Assembly (NCBI GenBank): GCA_964417555.1
Contig: CAYQIM010000055.1
Span: 1 to 13,575, forward strand
Direction of reading: 5' to 3'
DNA: 13,575 nt
Origin: CAYQIM01 sp964417555
Lineage (GTDB): Bacteria; Pseudomonadota; Gammaproteobacteria; Diplorickettsiales; Diplorickettsiaceae
Under the pieces are notes generated by a model, which saw only the letters and a program-made list of their open reading frames with translations, searched no databases and was not told the DNA's origin. Both the position numbers and the translations under genes were made by a program. This document shows, one piece after another, positions 1 to 7,645 of the stretch; position 1 is the stretch's first letter, and every line of letters starts with the position of its first letter.

Positions 1-96
1 ACGGCGTGATGCGTTTCCTGCTTCGCCCGTCAACGCACGCCTATCGCGGGCTCCTCAACTTCGCATTGCTTCCGCAATGCTCTCATTGTCTCGTCG
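1..96 (+). repeat. 96-bp terminal inverted repeat, left copy
   Basis: Bases 1-96 are the exact reverse complement of 13477-13572, with no mismatch; identity stops at base 97. The unit is visibly GC-richer than its surroundings. It can fold into two hairpins. One pairs GCATTGC (63-69) with GCAATGC (74-80) around a 4-nt loop. The other pairs bases 4-7 and 11-15 with 37-40 and 32-36, leaving a 3-nt bulge. From base 10 the copy is open in the frame of the following gene fragment. No transposase is linked to it. It resembles a non-autonomous palindromic repeat in form; membership in any known family cannot be judged from the window. The element may continue beyond the window edge. Confidence 0.95.
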
Positions 97-255
97 AAAG
101 ATAGAAAAGTTATCAATAAACTTTATCTAATAACAGATCATGCCGATCAACAAATAACTCAACTCGCTGCAGAACATGCCGACAAACAATTCGAAATAGA
201 ATCCTATCTACAAAACTGTATCAATAATCACCAGCAAGCACAAACGCTTAACGAA
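97..255 (+). other. Upstream remnant of the truncated helical-protein gene
   Basis: This stretch has no stop codon in the frame of the downstream ORF and encodes helical, Gln/Asn-rich sequence. It can be aligned loosely with the region of the 734-residue paralogue just before its C-terminal domain (around residues 400-450). It contains no in-frame ATG, and the open frame runs back through the repeat to a TGA at 7-9. The gene body therefore originally extended further upstream and was cut at base 96/97, where the repeat begins. Whether this part is translated today is unknown. Confidence 0.6.
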
Positions 256-1107
256 ATGCTCAGTCTTGCGGAAATTAGCACAAAAGAAATCAATGGGATG
301 TATAGACCAATATGGCAAGAAATAAAAGAATATCAACTTGTGTTAGAAATTTTAAACAAAGAATATTCCTTCGTTAAGCAGAATTATACATTTACTGAGT
401 TCGATGAACTCATAAAAAGATTAACTAATAAACTATTTCTTATTTTAAGGACAGCAAAACCCGATACGCAAAACCATTTCCTAGAAAATCTAATGTCATT
501 CCTTAAATCGAAGGAAACTCAGCAACCACTCTCTGATCCTTTATTTATACATGATCTCAGAAAATCTATTACAGAAAATTTCCTTGAAAATTTCTATCAA
601 TCCACTGTTTCGCTTGGGCAAATTTTCGCATTGTTCGATGATTCTATCGTAGAACAGATTCAAGATTTATTACCAACATCCCAACAAACCTGGTTTGACA
701 ATGCAAAAAAAACTATTAGTGATTTCAAGAAATGCGACATAGCCCTCGAAAGTAAAAAAAGTTATTATACGCCTTCTTTCTTTTTAAAGGGAGATGAAAA
801 TGAAAATAAACAAGCTGCTATTCAGGAATTAAAGCAGCGGTTAGAACACTTGAAACTTAATGCGTCTAAGAATGAAGTCGATAAAGTCTTTGCGGATTGG
901 GAAAAGGATTTTGGCCCTACTATCGACAAAGCCCGATACCAACCTTTTCTCACGGAGTTAATGGATATTTTTCATCGTATTCAAACACTTTTCAGCGGAA
1001 AAGTTTTCAAAACCCAAACACGTTATCTCATCGATCAATTTAAAGCAAATTATGAAATCACGCGTGGTACCGTAGGTGAAATTAGTTCGCCTAGCAGAAG
1101 TTTATAG
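256..1107 (+). CDS. 5'-truncated paralogue of the downstream 734-aa helical protein
   Basis: No known function is recognised. The 283 residues from the first in-frame ATG are the C-terminal part of a larger protein. They align along their length with the last third of the neighbour at 1183-3387. Shared blocks include WFDN, KKSxYTxxFFLxGD, an IDxxRYxP motif, LMxIFHxxQTLxxGKVF and a final SPxxRS(L/I). Composition suggests an all-helical soluble protein with no signal peptide or membrane segment. The ATG at 256 has no Shine-Dalgarno and lies inside coding-like sequence that continues upstream to base 97, so it is probably not the native start. The gene was cut by, or recombined at, the repeat at 1-96. 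It is most likely a gene remnant; the intact frame to the stop suggests recent truncation or residual use. Confidence 0.7.
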   Translation: MLSLAEISTKEINGMYRPIWQEIKEYQLVLEILNKEYSFVKQNYTFTEFDELIKRLTNKLFLILRTAKPDTQNHFLENLMSFLKSKETQQPLSDPLFIHDLRKSITENFLENFYQSTVSLGQIFALFDDSIVEQIQDLLPTSQQTWFDNAKKTISDFKKCDIALESKKSYYTPSFFLKGDENENKQAAIQELKQRLEHLKLNASKNEVDKVFADWEKDFGPTIDKARYQPFLTELMDIFHRIQTLFSGKVFKTQTRYLIDQFKANYEITRGTVGEISSPSRSL

Positions 1108-1131
1108 TATAAGCAAAAGTCAAATAAATGA

Positions 1132-1150
1132 GTTTGTATAATTAGAATAT
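1132..1150 (+). promoter_or_regulatory. Possible -10 element upstream of the 734-aa gene
   Basis: A perfect TATAAT occurs at 1137-1142, 41 bases before the ATG at 1183, in the 75-bp gap between the two paralogues. No convincing -35 box lies 16-18 bases upstream, and the gap is AT-rich enough that a chance match is quite possible. If real, the second gene has its own promoter rather than depending on the truncated copy. Confidence 0.25.
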
Positions 1151-1182
1151 AAATCAACTAAACTAATAAATAATAAAAAATC

Positions 1183-3387
1183 ATGCCAAAAAATTTAGTT
1201 ACTCAATTAAAAAATGCCGCTACAGAATATCCATTAAAATTAAAATCCTACTCAAAACAGAAAAAAATAGCTCAGGAAAAGCATAGTCCGACCTGGAATC
1301 AGATTCAATCGCAGATCGATAACCGGCTAAGGGATTTTATAAGCTTTCAAGAAGCCGCATCACAACATATTACTCCTGAGTTGTTGCAAACGCTAACACA
1401 AAACCCCACGTATATCGCCTCGCAGGATAGATATTTTGAAAAAATAGCGCAATTACAAATTCAACTTGCGGACGTAAAAAAATTCGCTGATACACAATCC
1501 GTTACTTCTAAAATGGAAATGCAAACTTTTAAGGAATTACTCAAGCATAAAACTGATGAGTTAGAGAAAAATTCTGCTGAAATTTTTGCGCAATTAAGCC
1601 AGGATATGTCAGACTTACTACATTGCTGTGCCGATACCTTGTTAGAGGACAGAAAAAATAGCGAATCCTCTCTAGCCATTAAGAGGATTAAAGTCGCTGT
1701 GATCCTGGAGTCCATGGGTTTAGGAACGCAAAGCAGCGAGCAGCCTGCCGCTGAACTCACTACTACGCTAACCACTATTATAGCGTCTCAAAACTTGTCT
1801 AAAGCTTGTCGCGATCAACTCGAAAATATACTTGGAATAATCAAGGATTCCCCACACAATACACCGTTCGTTCTCTCTGCCTTAAGCGAAACCCTTGAGT
1901 CTGTGGCCGAACCTGATCAAACGCGTATTAAAGAGATAATAACTAATGTGCCGCTTTCACCGGCAGCTCGCCTAGCGACACTTGCCTATGAATTAAGTGA
2001 TGAGTTTTATTTAGCTAATTTCAACGCAGTTTTTAATGCCTTTATAGCTACGGATAAAAGTAATCGACAACTGTTAACCGAGATTCAAGCGCGACTTACA
2101 GCACTTGAAGCGCTCGCACCCAATTGTGAAGCTTTACAAACCCTTATTTCTAACTGCCGTCTTAGCATAAACAATTCACACTCAAAGGCTATAAGTGAGC
2201 CAACGTTAAACAACTATAATGAACTATCAACCCAACTGGCAAGCCTAAAAAATGACTTAGAAATGGGTAATCTTTTTAACGCTGTAAAAATAAAAATAAA
2301 AAACGAGCTGATTACTTTAAAAACTTGCTTAGAATATTTAATTGAAATCAATCATTCAGCAATAAAATTGGTTTTTGAAAAATGGAAGACAGGTAGTCAA
2401 TTAGAAGGCCAAGAAATCCAATACCTTTTTCCCCTCTTGGAAAAAACGCTAAATAATTTGGCACGTCGTATCGATCATTATTCAAAACTGACTAACCTTA
2501 GCCAAATAATTGAATCGGGTGAAATAAACGAAGAAGAAATTAATAATATTTACAGCACAATACAGAGAGAAGCAGCAGAGTATCGATTTGCATTAAATAT
2601 TTTAAACGGTAAAGAATGCGATGTAGAAAAATTTATACTAACAAACCTAGGTAATGTGCGTACCTATAGAGAACAAATAGAAAAACTCGCTGTTAAAATA
2701 TTTTTCTTTCTAAAGGAAGAAAATATCCACAATCAAAACCAAGACCACCGCTTAAAAAACCTACGGCATTTTTTCAATGCAACAGAAGAACATCAACTCC
2801 CTGATAGTTATCTTTTATTTAAAAATGAATTTAGACAAGTGATGACCGAAAAAAGCCTAGCAAGTATAAAAAGTTTATATAAATCCAGTGATTCGTTGGC
2901 AACAATTTGCAAGTTATTCAATGGTTTTAAAAATTTTCACCGTTTAGCTTTACTCGCAACACCTGAAGCGAAAGATTGGTTTGATAACATCAATAATTCC
3001 CTTAATGCTTTCATGCAATGTACCGCAGACATTGATATTAAAAAAAGTCGGTATACATCGACTTTTTTCTTAACAGGAGATCAAAGTAAACAGCAGTTTA
3101 TTACCGAGTTAAAGGAAACACTGCAGCGTTTGCCACTCAATACCCCACAGCAGGAATTAGAGAAAATATTTACAGAATGGGAAAACAAGTATAAATCCAT
3201 TATCGATAACCCTCGATACCACCCTGTCATAACTCAGCTGATGGAGATTTTTCATCAATTGCAAACACTTCTCACAGGAAAAGTTTTTGCAACCGAATCG
3301 CGTCATCTCGTCAATCGTTTAAAAGAAAGTGCTTTTGAAGTGTTAAACAACACGCAGATAAATAGTCCAACGACGAGAAGCATTTAG
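1183..3387 (+). CDS. Large helical hypothetical protein, possible effector-like
   Basis: The 734-residue product matches no family I can name. It looks almost wholly alpha-helical and soluble: many heptad-like stretches rich in Leu, Lys, Glu and Gln, few Gly or Pro, no signal peptide and no membrane segment. The C-terminal part, from about residue 450, is homologous to the truncated copy just upstream. Both end in the same pattern, IDxxRYxP, LMxIFHxxQTLxxGKVF and a terminal SPxxRS(L/I), so this is a defined domain with a conserved tail. The start ATG at 1183 is preceded by an A/T-rich leader without a clear Shine-Dalgarno. The gene ends convergently with hemA, separated by a hairpin. Paralogous helical proteins with conserved C-termini are common among type IV effectors of Legionellales, but secretion is only a guess here. 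Confidence 0.8.
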   Translation: MPKNLVTQLKNAATEYPLKLKSYSKQKKIAQEKHSPTWNQIQSQIDNRLRDFISFQEAASQHITPELLQTLTQNPTYIASQDRYFEKIAQLQIQLADVKKFADTQSVTSKMEMQTFKELLKHKTDELEKNSAEIFAQLSQDMSDLLHCCADTLLEDRKNSESSLAIKRIKVAVILESMGLGTQSSEQPAAELTTTLTTIIASQNLSKACRDQLENILGIIKDSPHNTPFVLSALSETLESVAEPDQTRIKEIITNVPLSPAARLATLAYELSDEFYLANFNAVFNAFIATDKSNRQLLTEIQARLTALEALAPNCEALQTLISNCRLSINNSHSKAISEPTLNNYNELSTQLASLKNDLEMGNLFNAVKIKIKNELITLKTCLEYLIEINHSAIKLVFEKWKTGSQLEGQEIQYLFPLLEKTLNNLARRIDHYSKLTNLSQIIESGEINEEEINNIYSTIQREAAEYRFALNILNGKECDVEKFILTNLGNVRTYREQIEKLAVKIFFFLKEENIHNQNQDHRLKNLRHFFNATEEHQLPDSYLLFKNEFRQVMTEKSLASIKSLYKSSDSLATICKLFNGFKNFHRLALLATPEAKDWFDNINNSLNAFMQCTADIDIKKSRYTSTFFLTGDQSKQQFITELKETLQRLPLNTPQQELEKIFTEWENKYKSIIDNPRYHPVITQLMEIFHQLQTLLTGKVFATESRHLVNRLKESAFEVLNNTQINSPTTRSI

Positions 3388-3394
3388 GCTGGAC

Positions 3395-3477
3395 TACGCG
3401 AAAAGCTGTCTTGGCTAGCACTGTACGGCAGATTCTACTGGCCCAGCTTTGCCAAGCGACGTACAATTTTTCGCGTA
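3395..3477. terminator. Long imperfect hairpin in convergent gap (bidirectional terminator or palindromic repeat)
   Basis: TACGCGAAAAGCTGT (3395-3409) pairs with ACAATTTTTCGCGTA (3463-3477) over 15 positions with one mismatch and one G-U. An inner stem pairs CTTGGC (3410-3415) with GCCAAG (3451-3456). The structure lies between the converging 734-aa gene and hemA, where a shared terminator is expected. No U-tract follows either arm as in a classical intrinsic terminator, so it could instead be a dispersed palindromic repeat. Confidence 0.45.
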
Positions 3478-3495
3478 AGACTCGTTAAAAAATTG

Positions 3496-4752
3496 TTAAG
3501 ATTGATCGTCCTTTAAATCAAATAATTTTACCGCCGCTGTCAAAATTTCTTTTTGCTTGAGCGTTGCCGCCTGTCGTAAAGCGGCACTAGGTGCATGTAG
3601 CAGTTTATTAGTTAATCCATGTGCTAAGCGTTGTATCACTTCTTCTTGAGGAACACCTTTAGCCAACAAAGCCAAGGCTTTGTTTAATGCTTCGTCACGC
3701 CAACGCTCTGCTTTCTCGCGATAAGCACGAATAATCGGCGTAGCGGCTTCTTTTATCGTTAATAAATTATAATAATCATTCAGCTTATTTTCGACTAATG
3801 TTTCTGCTTTTAAAGCGGCTGCTTGGCGATGAGATTGATTCTTTTGAATCAGTGTTTGTAAATCATCCAGTGTATAAAGATAAACATCTTCCAGCTGGCT
3901 CACTTCAGCCTCAATATCGCGCGGAACACCTAAATCTGCCATAAATAAAGGGCGACGACGGCGTTTTTTTAACGCACTTTCTAACAGGCCTTTACCAAGG
4001 ATAGGTAATTGACTCGACGTTGCCGTAATCACGAGATCAACCTTCGGTAAAATGAGTGAAATTTCATCTAAACGAATCGTCTTTGCACCGATAGCCAACG
4101 CTAACTTCTTTGCCTTTTCAACGCTACGGTTCGCTAGCCAAAAATGTTGAATACCTTGGGCAAGTAAATGTTTAGCCACTAAATCTATCGTTTCACCCGC
4201 GCCTATCAACAGCACACGAGAATCACTTAATTGCGCAAAAATATGCTTGGCTGAAGTCACTAAAGCAAATGCTAAGGAAACAGGATGCGCGGTAATCGCC
4301 GTTTGTTGACGCACTTGTTTCATTACGCTAAAGATATATTGAAATAAACGTTTAAATTGGGTTCCAGCAATTCCTAAGGAGTGGGCAAAAGAAAAAGCAT
4401 TTTTAAGCTGACCGACTATTTGTGGTTCACCTAAAATCTTCGAATCGAGTCCACTGGCTACACGCAGAATATGACGAACCGCATTTTCGCGCTGATAAAC
4501 ATAACTGTAATTTTGTAAACTGTCTTTAGGTAATTTCTTTAGACGATATAAACAATCCAAGGGTTCTTGCACGTTACTATTAATGCAATAAAACTCAGTG
4601 CGATTGCAGGTTGAAAGAATCATCGCTTCTTCAGCCTGTGTTTCAGCCAATAGCTCACGCAAAAAAAACGCCAAATAATCCGGCGAAAAAGTAAGTTGCT
4701 CACGAAGCGCTAGCGGCGCTGTATGGTTGATTCCACAGGCAACCAGATTCAT
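3496..4752 (-). CDS. hemA: Glutamyl-tRNA reductase
   Basis: The enzyme reduces glutamyl-tRNA(Glu) with NADPH to glutamate-1-semialdehyde, the first committed step of tetrapyrrole (heme) synthesis by the C5 pathway, in the cytosol. With the ATG at 4752 the product is 418 residues, the same length as E. coli HemA. Visible features are the N-terminal MNLVACGINH start, STCNRTE with the nucleophilic Cys at 49, H94 followed by RVASGLDSKILGEPQ, the GAGETID nucleotide-binding loop at 184-190 and the helical C-terminal dimerisation domain. An upstream in-frame TTG (4779) would add nine residues foreign to the family, so the ATG is preferred. That ATG overlaps the prmA stop as ATGA and has no Shine-Dalgarno, which points to translational coupling with prmA. 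It is the last gene of the minus-strand cluster. Confidence 0.97.
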   Translation of the reverse strand: MNLVACGINHTAPLALREQLTFSPDYLAFFLRELLAETQAEEAMILSTCNRTEFYCINSNVQEPLDCLYRLKKLPKDSLQNYSYVYQRENAVRHILRVASGLDSKILGEPQIVGQLKNAFSFAHSLGIAGTQFKRLFQYIFSVMKQVRQQTAITAHPVSLAFALVTSAKHIFAQLSDSRVLLIGAGETIDLVAKHLLAQGIQHFWLANRSVEKAKKLALAIGAKTIRLDEISLILPKVDLVITATSSQLPILGKGLLESALKKRRRRPLFMADLGVPRDIEAEVSQLEDVYLYTLDDLQTLIQKNQSHRQAAALKAETLVENKLNDYYNLLTIKEAATPIIRAYREKAERWRDEALNKALALLAKGVPQEEVIQRLAHGLTNKLLHAPSAALRQAATLKQKEILTAAVKLFDLKDDQS

Positions 4753-5633
4753 GCAAGACGCAGAACTAGGCTGGCCCAATTTTGCTTATGCTGTATCTCG
4801 ACTAGTGTAAATCCCTGCTCAACGTAGTGTTGCAGAACGCTTTCGACTTGCTCACTTAAAATTCCTGCTAGCACACAACAACCGCCTTTCTTTATTAAAT
4901 GCTTAAAGTCTTTGGCTAAACCTATTAAAGGCTTAGCGAGGATATTAGCAATAAGAACATCAACTTTTATACTCTTCACATTTGCATTTAATGAAGTTTT
5001 TATTTTTTCAGGTGAAATTGAATTCAACAGCGTATTTGCTGCCGTTGCTTCCAGAGCTTGCACATCATGATCGATGGCAAATACTTCGCTAGCACCGCAT
5101 TTCACAGCCGCGATCGCTAAAATACCGGAACCACAACCGTAATCAATCACAGTTTGCTGCGGCTGAAGATGGGCTTCTATCCATTCTAAACACAGTGCGG
5201 TACTAGGATGCGTTCCGGTACCAAAAGCCAAACCGGGATCTAATCGCACGATAATACCCGATGGATCCGGTGGTGCAAATGCCGTAGGACAAACCCATAA
5301 ACGTTGTCCAAAACGCATAGCCTGAAAATCATCTAGCCAAACACGTTCCCATACTTTATCAGGAATCGCTTTAAAGCGGCAATCCAAAATCGCTTCTTGG
5401 CCAAACTCATGCTGTAAGTTGCGAACTAAATTAGTCATCGCTGTATTTTCTAAGAATAAAGCACTCACGCTAACGCGCTGCCAAAGCGGCGTGGTATCTA
5501 AATCGGGTTCAAACAAAGCTTCTTCGTCCGTTGCCTTCCAGGTGATCGAAACGGCACCCACTTGTTCTAAGAAATCACTGATGCATTCCGTATATGCCTC
5601 TCTTGTTTGTATTGTTAGTTCTACGCAAGGCAT
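4749..5633 (-). CDS. prmA: Ribosomal protein L11 methyltransferase
   Basis: PrmA uses S-adenosylmethionine to trimethylate ribosomal protein L11. The 294-residue product (E. coli PrmA has 293) has the N-terminal substrate-recognition domain and the family signature DPGLAFGTGTHPST at 132-145. The SAM-binding motif DYGCGSG is at 164-170 and NILAKPL at 230-236. The start was set at the ATG at 5633 because MPCVEL matches PrmA N-termini. The open frame continues 22 codons upstream, but that part overlaps the end of accC. The start lies 4 bases after the accC stop (TGATGCCATG) without a good ribosome site of its own. Its stop overlaps the hemA start. The accBC-prmA order is common in gammaproteobacteria. 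Confidence 0.96.
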   Translation of the reverse strand: MPCVELTIQTREAYTECISDFLEQVGAVSITWKATDEEALFEPDLDTTPLWQRVSVSALFLENTAMTNLVRNLQHEFGQEAILDCRFKAIPDKVWERVWLDDFQAMRFGQRLWVCPTAFAPPDPSGIIVRLDPGLAFGTGTHPSTALCLEWIEAHLQPQQTVIDYGCGSGILAIAAVKCGASEVFAIDHDVQALEATAANTLLNSISPEKIKTSLNANVKSIKVDVLIANILAKPLIGLAKDFKHLIKKGGCCVLAGILSEQVESVLQHYVEQGFTLVEIQHKQNWASLVLRLA

Positions 5634-5637
5634 GGCA

Positions 5638-6978
5638 TCACAACGATAAGTGCTTTTCAAGGTAGTGAATATTCGTTCCACCCTTAATAAAGTTGGCATC
5701 GCGCACTAAGGCTTGATGCATAGGAATATTCGTTTTTATACCTTCAATAATAATTTCGTCTAACGCAGTACTTAATCGCGCTAAAGCAATTTCGCGTGTT
5801 TCACCATAAGCAATCAACTTACCAATCAGTGAATCATAGTTAGGTGGTACACGGTAACCTGTGTAAATAGAGGTATCGACGCGTATACCAGGGCCTCCCG
5901 GCGCATGATAGCGGGTAATTTCTCCCGGCGAAGGTAAAAATGTTTTAGGATCCTCGGCATTGATACGGCATTCAATAGCATGACCGCGAAATTTTACTTG
6001 ATTCTGTTTATAAGCCAATTTTTCACCGCTGGCAATTCGTAGTTGTTCTACGACTAAATCCATACCAGTAATCATTTCCGTAATCGGATGCTCAACCTGA
6101 AGACGTGTATTCATTTCAATGAAATAAAAATGATTATTTTCATACAAGAATTCAAAGGTACCCGCACCCCGATATTTCATATCGCGACAAGCTTTCACAC
6201 ACAATTCACCAATCTGATTACGTTGTTTTTCAGAAATACCTGGCGCCGGTGCTTCTTCAATCACTTTTTGATGACGTCGCTGCATAGAACAATCCCGCTC
6301 ACCCAGATGGATAGCGTGACCTTGTCCATCGCCTAATACCTGAATTTCGATGTGGCGCGGCGTTGCCAAATATTTTTCCAGATAAACACTGGCATTCTTA
6401 AAATTAGCTTCCGCTTCAGAACGCGTTAACGAAATGGCATTTAACAGCGCGGCTTCACTGTGTACCACCCTTATTCCACGTCCACCACCACCACCGGCCG
6501 CTTTAATCAGCACCGGATAGCCAATTTTCTGGGCAATCTTTATATTTTTTTTATCATCATTATCAAGTTCCCCTTCTGAACCGGGCACACACGGTATCTT
6601 TGCTTTTCGCATCGCTGCTATAGCCGACACTTTATCACCCATCGTCCTGATCGTATCCGGACTAGGGCCAATAAATACAAAACCACTTTGCTCTACGCGT
6701 TCAGCAAAATCGGCATTCTCTGAGAGGAAACCATAACCGGGATGAATTCCCATTGCATCGGTAATCTCAGCCGCGCTAATAATAGCAGGGATATTAAGAT
6801 AACTTTCAGACGCTGACGCCGGACCAATACAAACCGTTTCATCCGCCAATTTCACATGCTTCAAATTCGTATCAATCTCGGAATGAACTGCAACCGTCTG
6901 TATGCCCAACTCTTTACAGGCACGCAATATGCGTAAAGCAATTTCACCACGATTTGCTATAACAACTTTATTTAGCAT
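5638..6978 (-). CDS. accC: Acetyl-CoA carboxylase, biotin carboxylase subunit
   Basis: AccC carboxylates the biotin of AccB using ATP and bicarbonate, the first half-reaction of acetyl-CoA carboxylase, which makes malonyl-CoA for fatty-acid synthesis. The 446 residues (E. coli 449) cover the whole biotin carboxylase fold. The N-terminal domain has VIANRGEIA and an ATP-grasp domain follows. Visible key residues share E. coli numbering: K116, K159, the glycine loop at 162-166, C230, E276, E288, N290, R292 and E296. All appear intact, so it should be active. The ATG at 6978 has a good AGGTAA ribosome site 5 bases upstream (6984-6989). It follows accB after 63 bases and is nearly contiguous with prmA. 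AccA and AccD are not in the window. Confidence 0.98.
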   Translation of the reverse strand: MLNKVVIANRGEIALRILRACKELGIQTVAVHSEIDTNLKHVKLADETVCIGPASASESYLNIPAIISAAEITDAMGIHPGYGFLSENADFAERVEQSGFVFIGPSPDTIRTMGDKVSAIAAMRKAKIPCVPGSEGELDNDDKKNIKIAQKIGYPVLIKAAGGGGGRGIRVVHSEAALLNAISLTRSEAEANFKNASVYLEKYLATPRHIEIQVLGDGQGHAIHLGERDCSMQRRHQKVIEEAPAPGISEKQRNQIGELCVKACRDMKYRGAGTFEFLYENNHFYFIEMNTRLQVEHPITEMITGMDLVVEQLRIASGEKLAYKQNQVKFRGHAIECRINAEDPKTFLPSPGEITRYHAPGGPGIRVDTSIYTGYRVPPNYDSLIGKLIAYGETREIALARLSTALDEIIIEGIKTNIPMHQALVRDANFIKGGTNIHYLEKHLSL

Positions 6979-7041
6979 TGTTCTTACCTATAAACCGAAT
7001 CTCATAGATTTTTTTCAAATCAATCACTCGCAACGTGTTCT

Positions 7042-7470
7042 CTATTCGATAACAAACAAAGGTTGGTTGAATTCAACCGGCATGCCATTTTCTACTAACC
7101 TTGCTTTAATGACACCGGCTTTATCGGCTTCGATCTGATTCATCATTTTCATCGCTTCGACAATACACAACACATCACCTACTTTGACAGTCTGGCCTAT
7201 CTCAACAAAAGGGGCTGCACTTGGATTCGGCGCTAAATAGGCTGTTCCTACCATGGGTGAGCATACTTTATGTCCCGATACAGATTCTTTTTGGCTAGGA
7301 ATTATTTCTTTTGCTGATAGTGTAGAAGCACTAGACGGTATCGCATGTGCTACTGGCGATGCCAACTCGCGTTTGATACGAATTTTTTCATTACCTTCAC
7401 TAAATTCAATCTCAGTTAAATCATTCTCATTCAGCAGCTTAATGAGTTGATTAATTTTTTCCGAATCCAT
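7042..7470 (-). CDS. accB: Biotin carboxyl carrier protein of acetyl-CoA carboxylase
   Basis: AccB carries the biotin that shuttles carboxyl groups between AccC and the AccAD carboxyltransferase. The 142-residue protein has the short N-terminal helical region (MDSEKINQLIKLL), a Ser/Ala/Pro linker at about 37-65, and the C-terminal biotinyl domain. The biotin attachment motif EAMKM places the modified lysine at K108, 34 residues from the end, as usual. It is shorter than E. coli AccB (156), mainly in the linker. AAGAGG (7480-7485) lies 9 bases before the ATG. It is the first gene of the accB-accC-prmA-hemA cluster. The aroQ gene that often precedes accB in related bacteria is absent; recG is divergent instead. 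Confidence 0.97.
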   Translation of the reverse strand: MDSEKINQLIKLLNENDLTEIEFSEGNEKIRIKRELASPVAHAIPSSASTLSAKEIIPSQKESVSGHKVCSPMVGTAYLAPNPSAAPFVEIGQTVKVGDVLCIVEAMKMMNQIEADKAGVIKARLVENGMPVEFNQPLFVIE

Positions 7471-7645
7471 ATAAAACAGCCTCTTTTTTCAATCAAGTAT
7501 TAGTGGCTTATTGGAGCATATTCAACTTTATTTTGCTAGCTTTTGACAACATCCGGCAAAAATTTACCCGCTGCACTTTTAAAATGAAACTGCTATGGTA
7601 ATCAATAATACTTTTATGAAATAGTTTGTATAAAAAGTTGAACCC
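7471..7645. promoter_or_regulatory. Divergent promoter region between accB and recG
   Basis: This 175-bp spacer must hold the start signals for the minus-strand accB operon and for plus-strand recG. On the minus strand TTGAAT (7520-7525) and TAATAC (7497-7502) are 17 bases apart, a weak candidate for accB. On the plus strand TGCTATGGT (7591-7599) resembles an extended -10 for recG, with no clear -35. A TTGACA at 7543-7548 has no matching -10 at the right distance. Box assignments are uncertain; the regulatory role follows from gene orientation. Confidence 0.4.

Noticed and set aside
1461..1775. Minus-strand ORF of 104 codons inside the 734-aa gene
   Set aside because: It lies wholly opposite a long coding frame with paralogue support and has no recognisable content.
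4753..4779. Upstream TTG start for hemA
   Set aside because: It adds nine residues inside prmA that are foreign to HemA; the ATG at 4752 gives the family N-terminus and length.
5634..5699. Upstream start for prmA overlapping accC
   Set aside because: The added 22 residues do not fit PrmA, whereas MPCVEL at 5633 does; the overlap is open by chance.
5419..7450. Plus-strand ORFs opposite prmA, accC and accB (5419-5649, 6088-6336, 6902-7138, 7253-7450)
   Set aside because: They are antisense shadows of well-identified genes, without ribosome sites or homology.
7543..7571. TTGACA at 7543-7548 as recG -35 box
   Set aside because: The bases 17 downstream (ACCCGC) do not resemble a -10 element.
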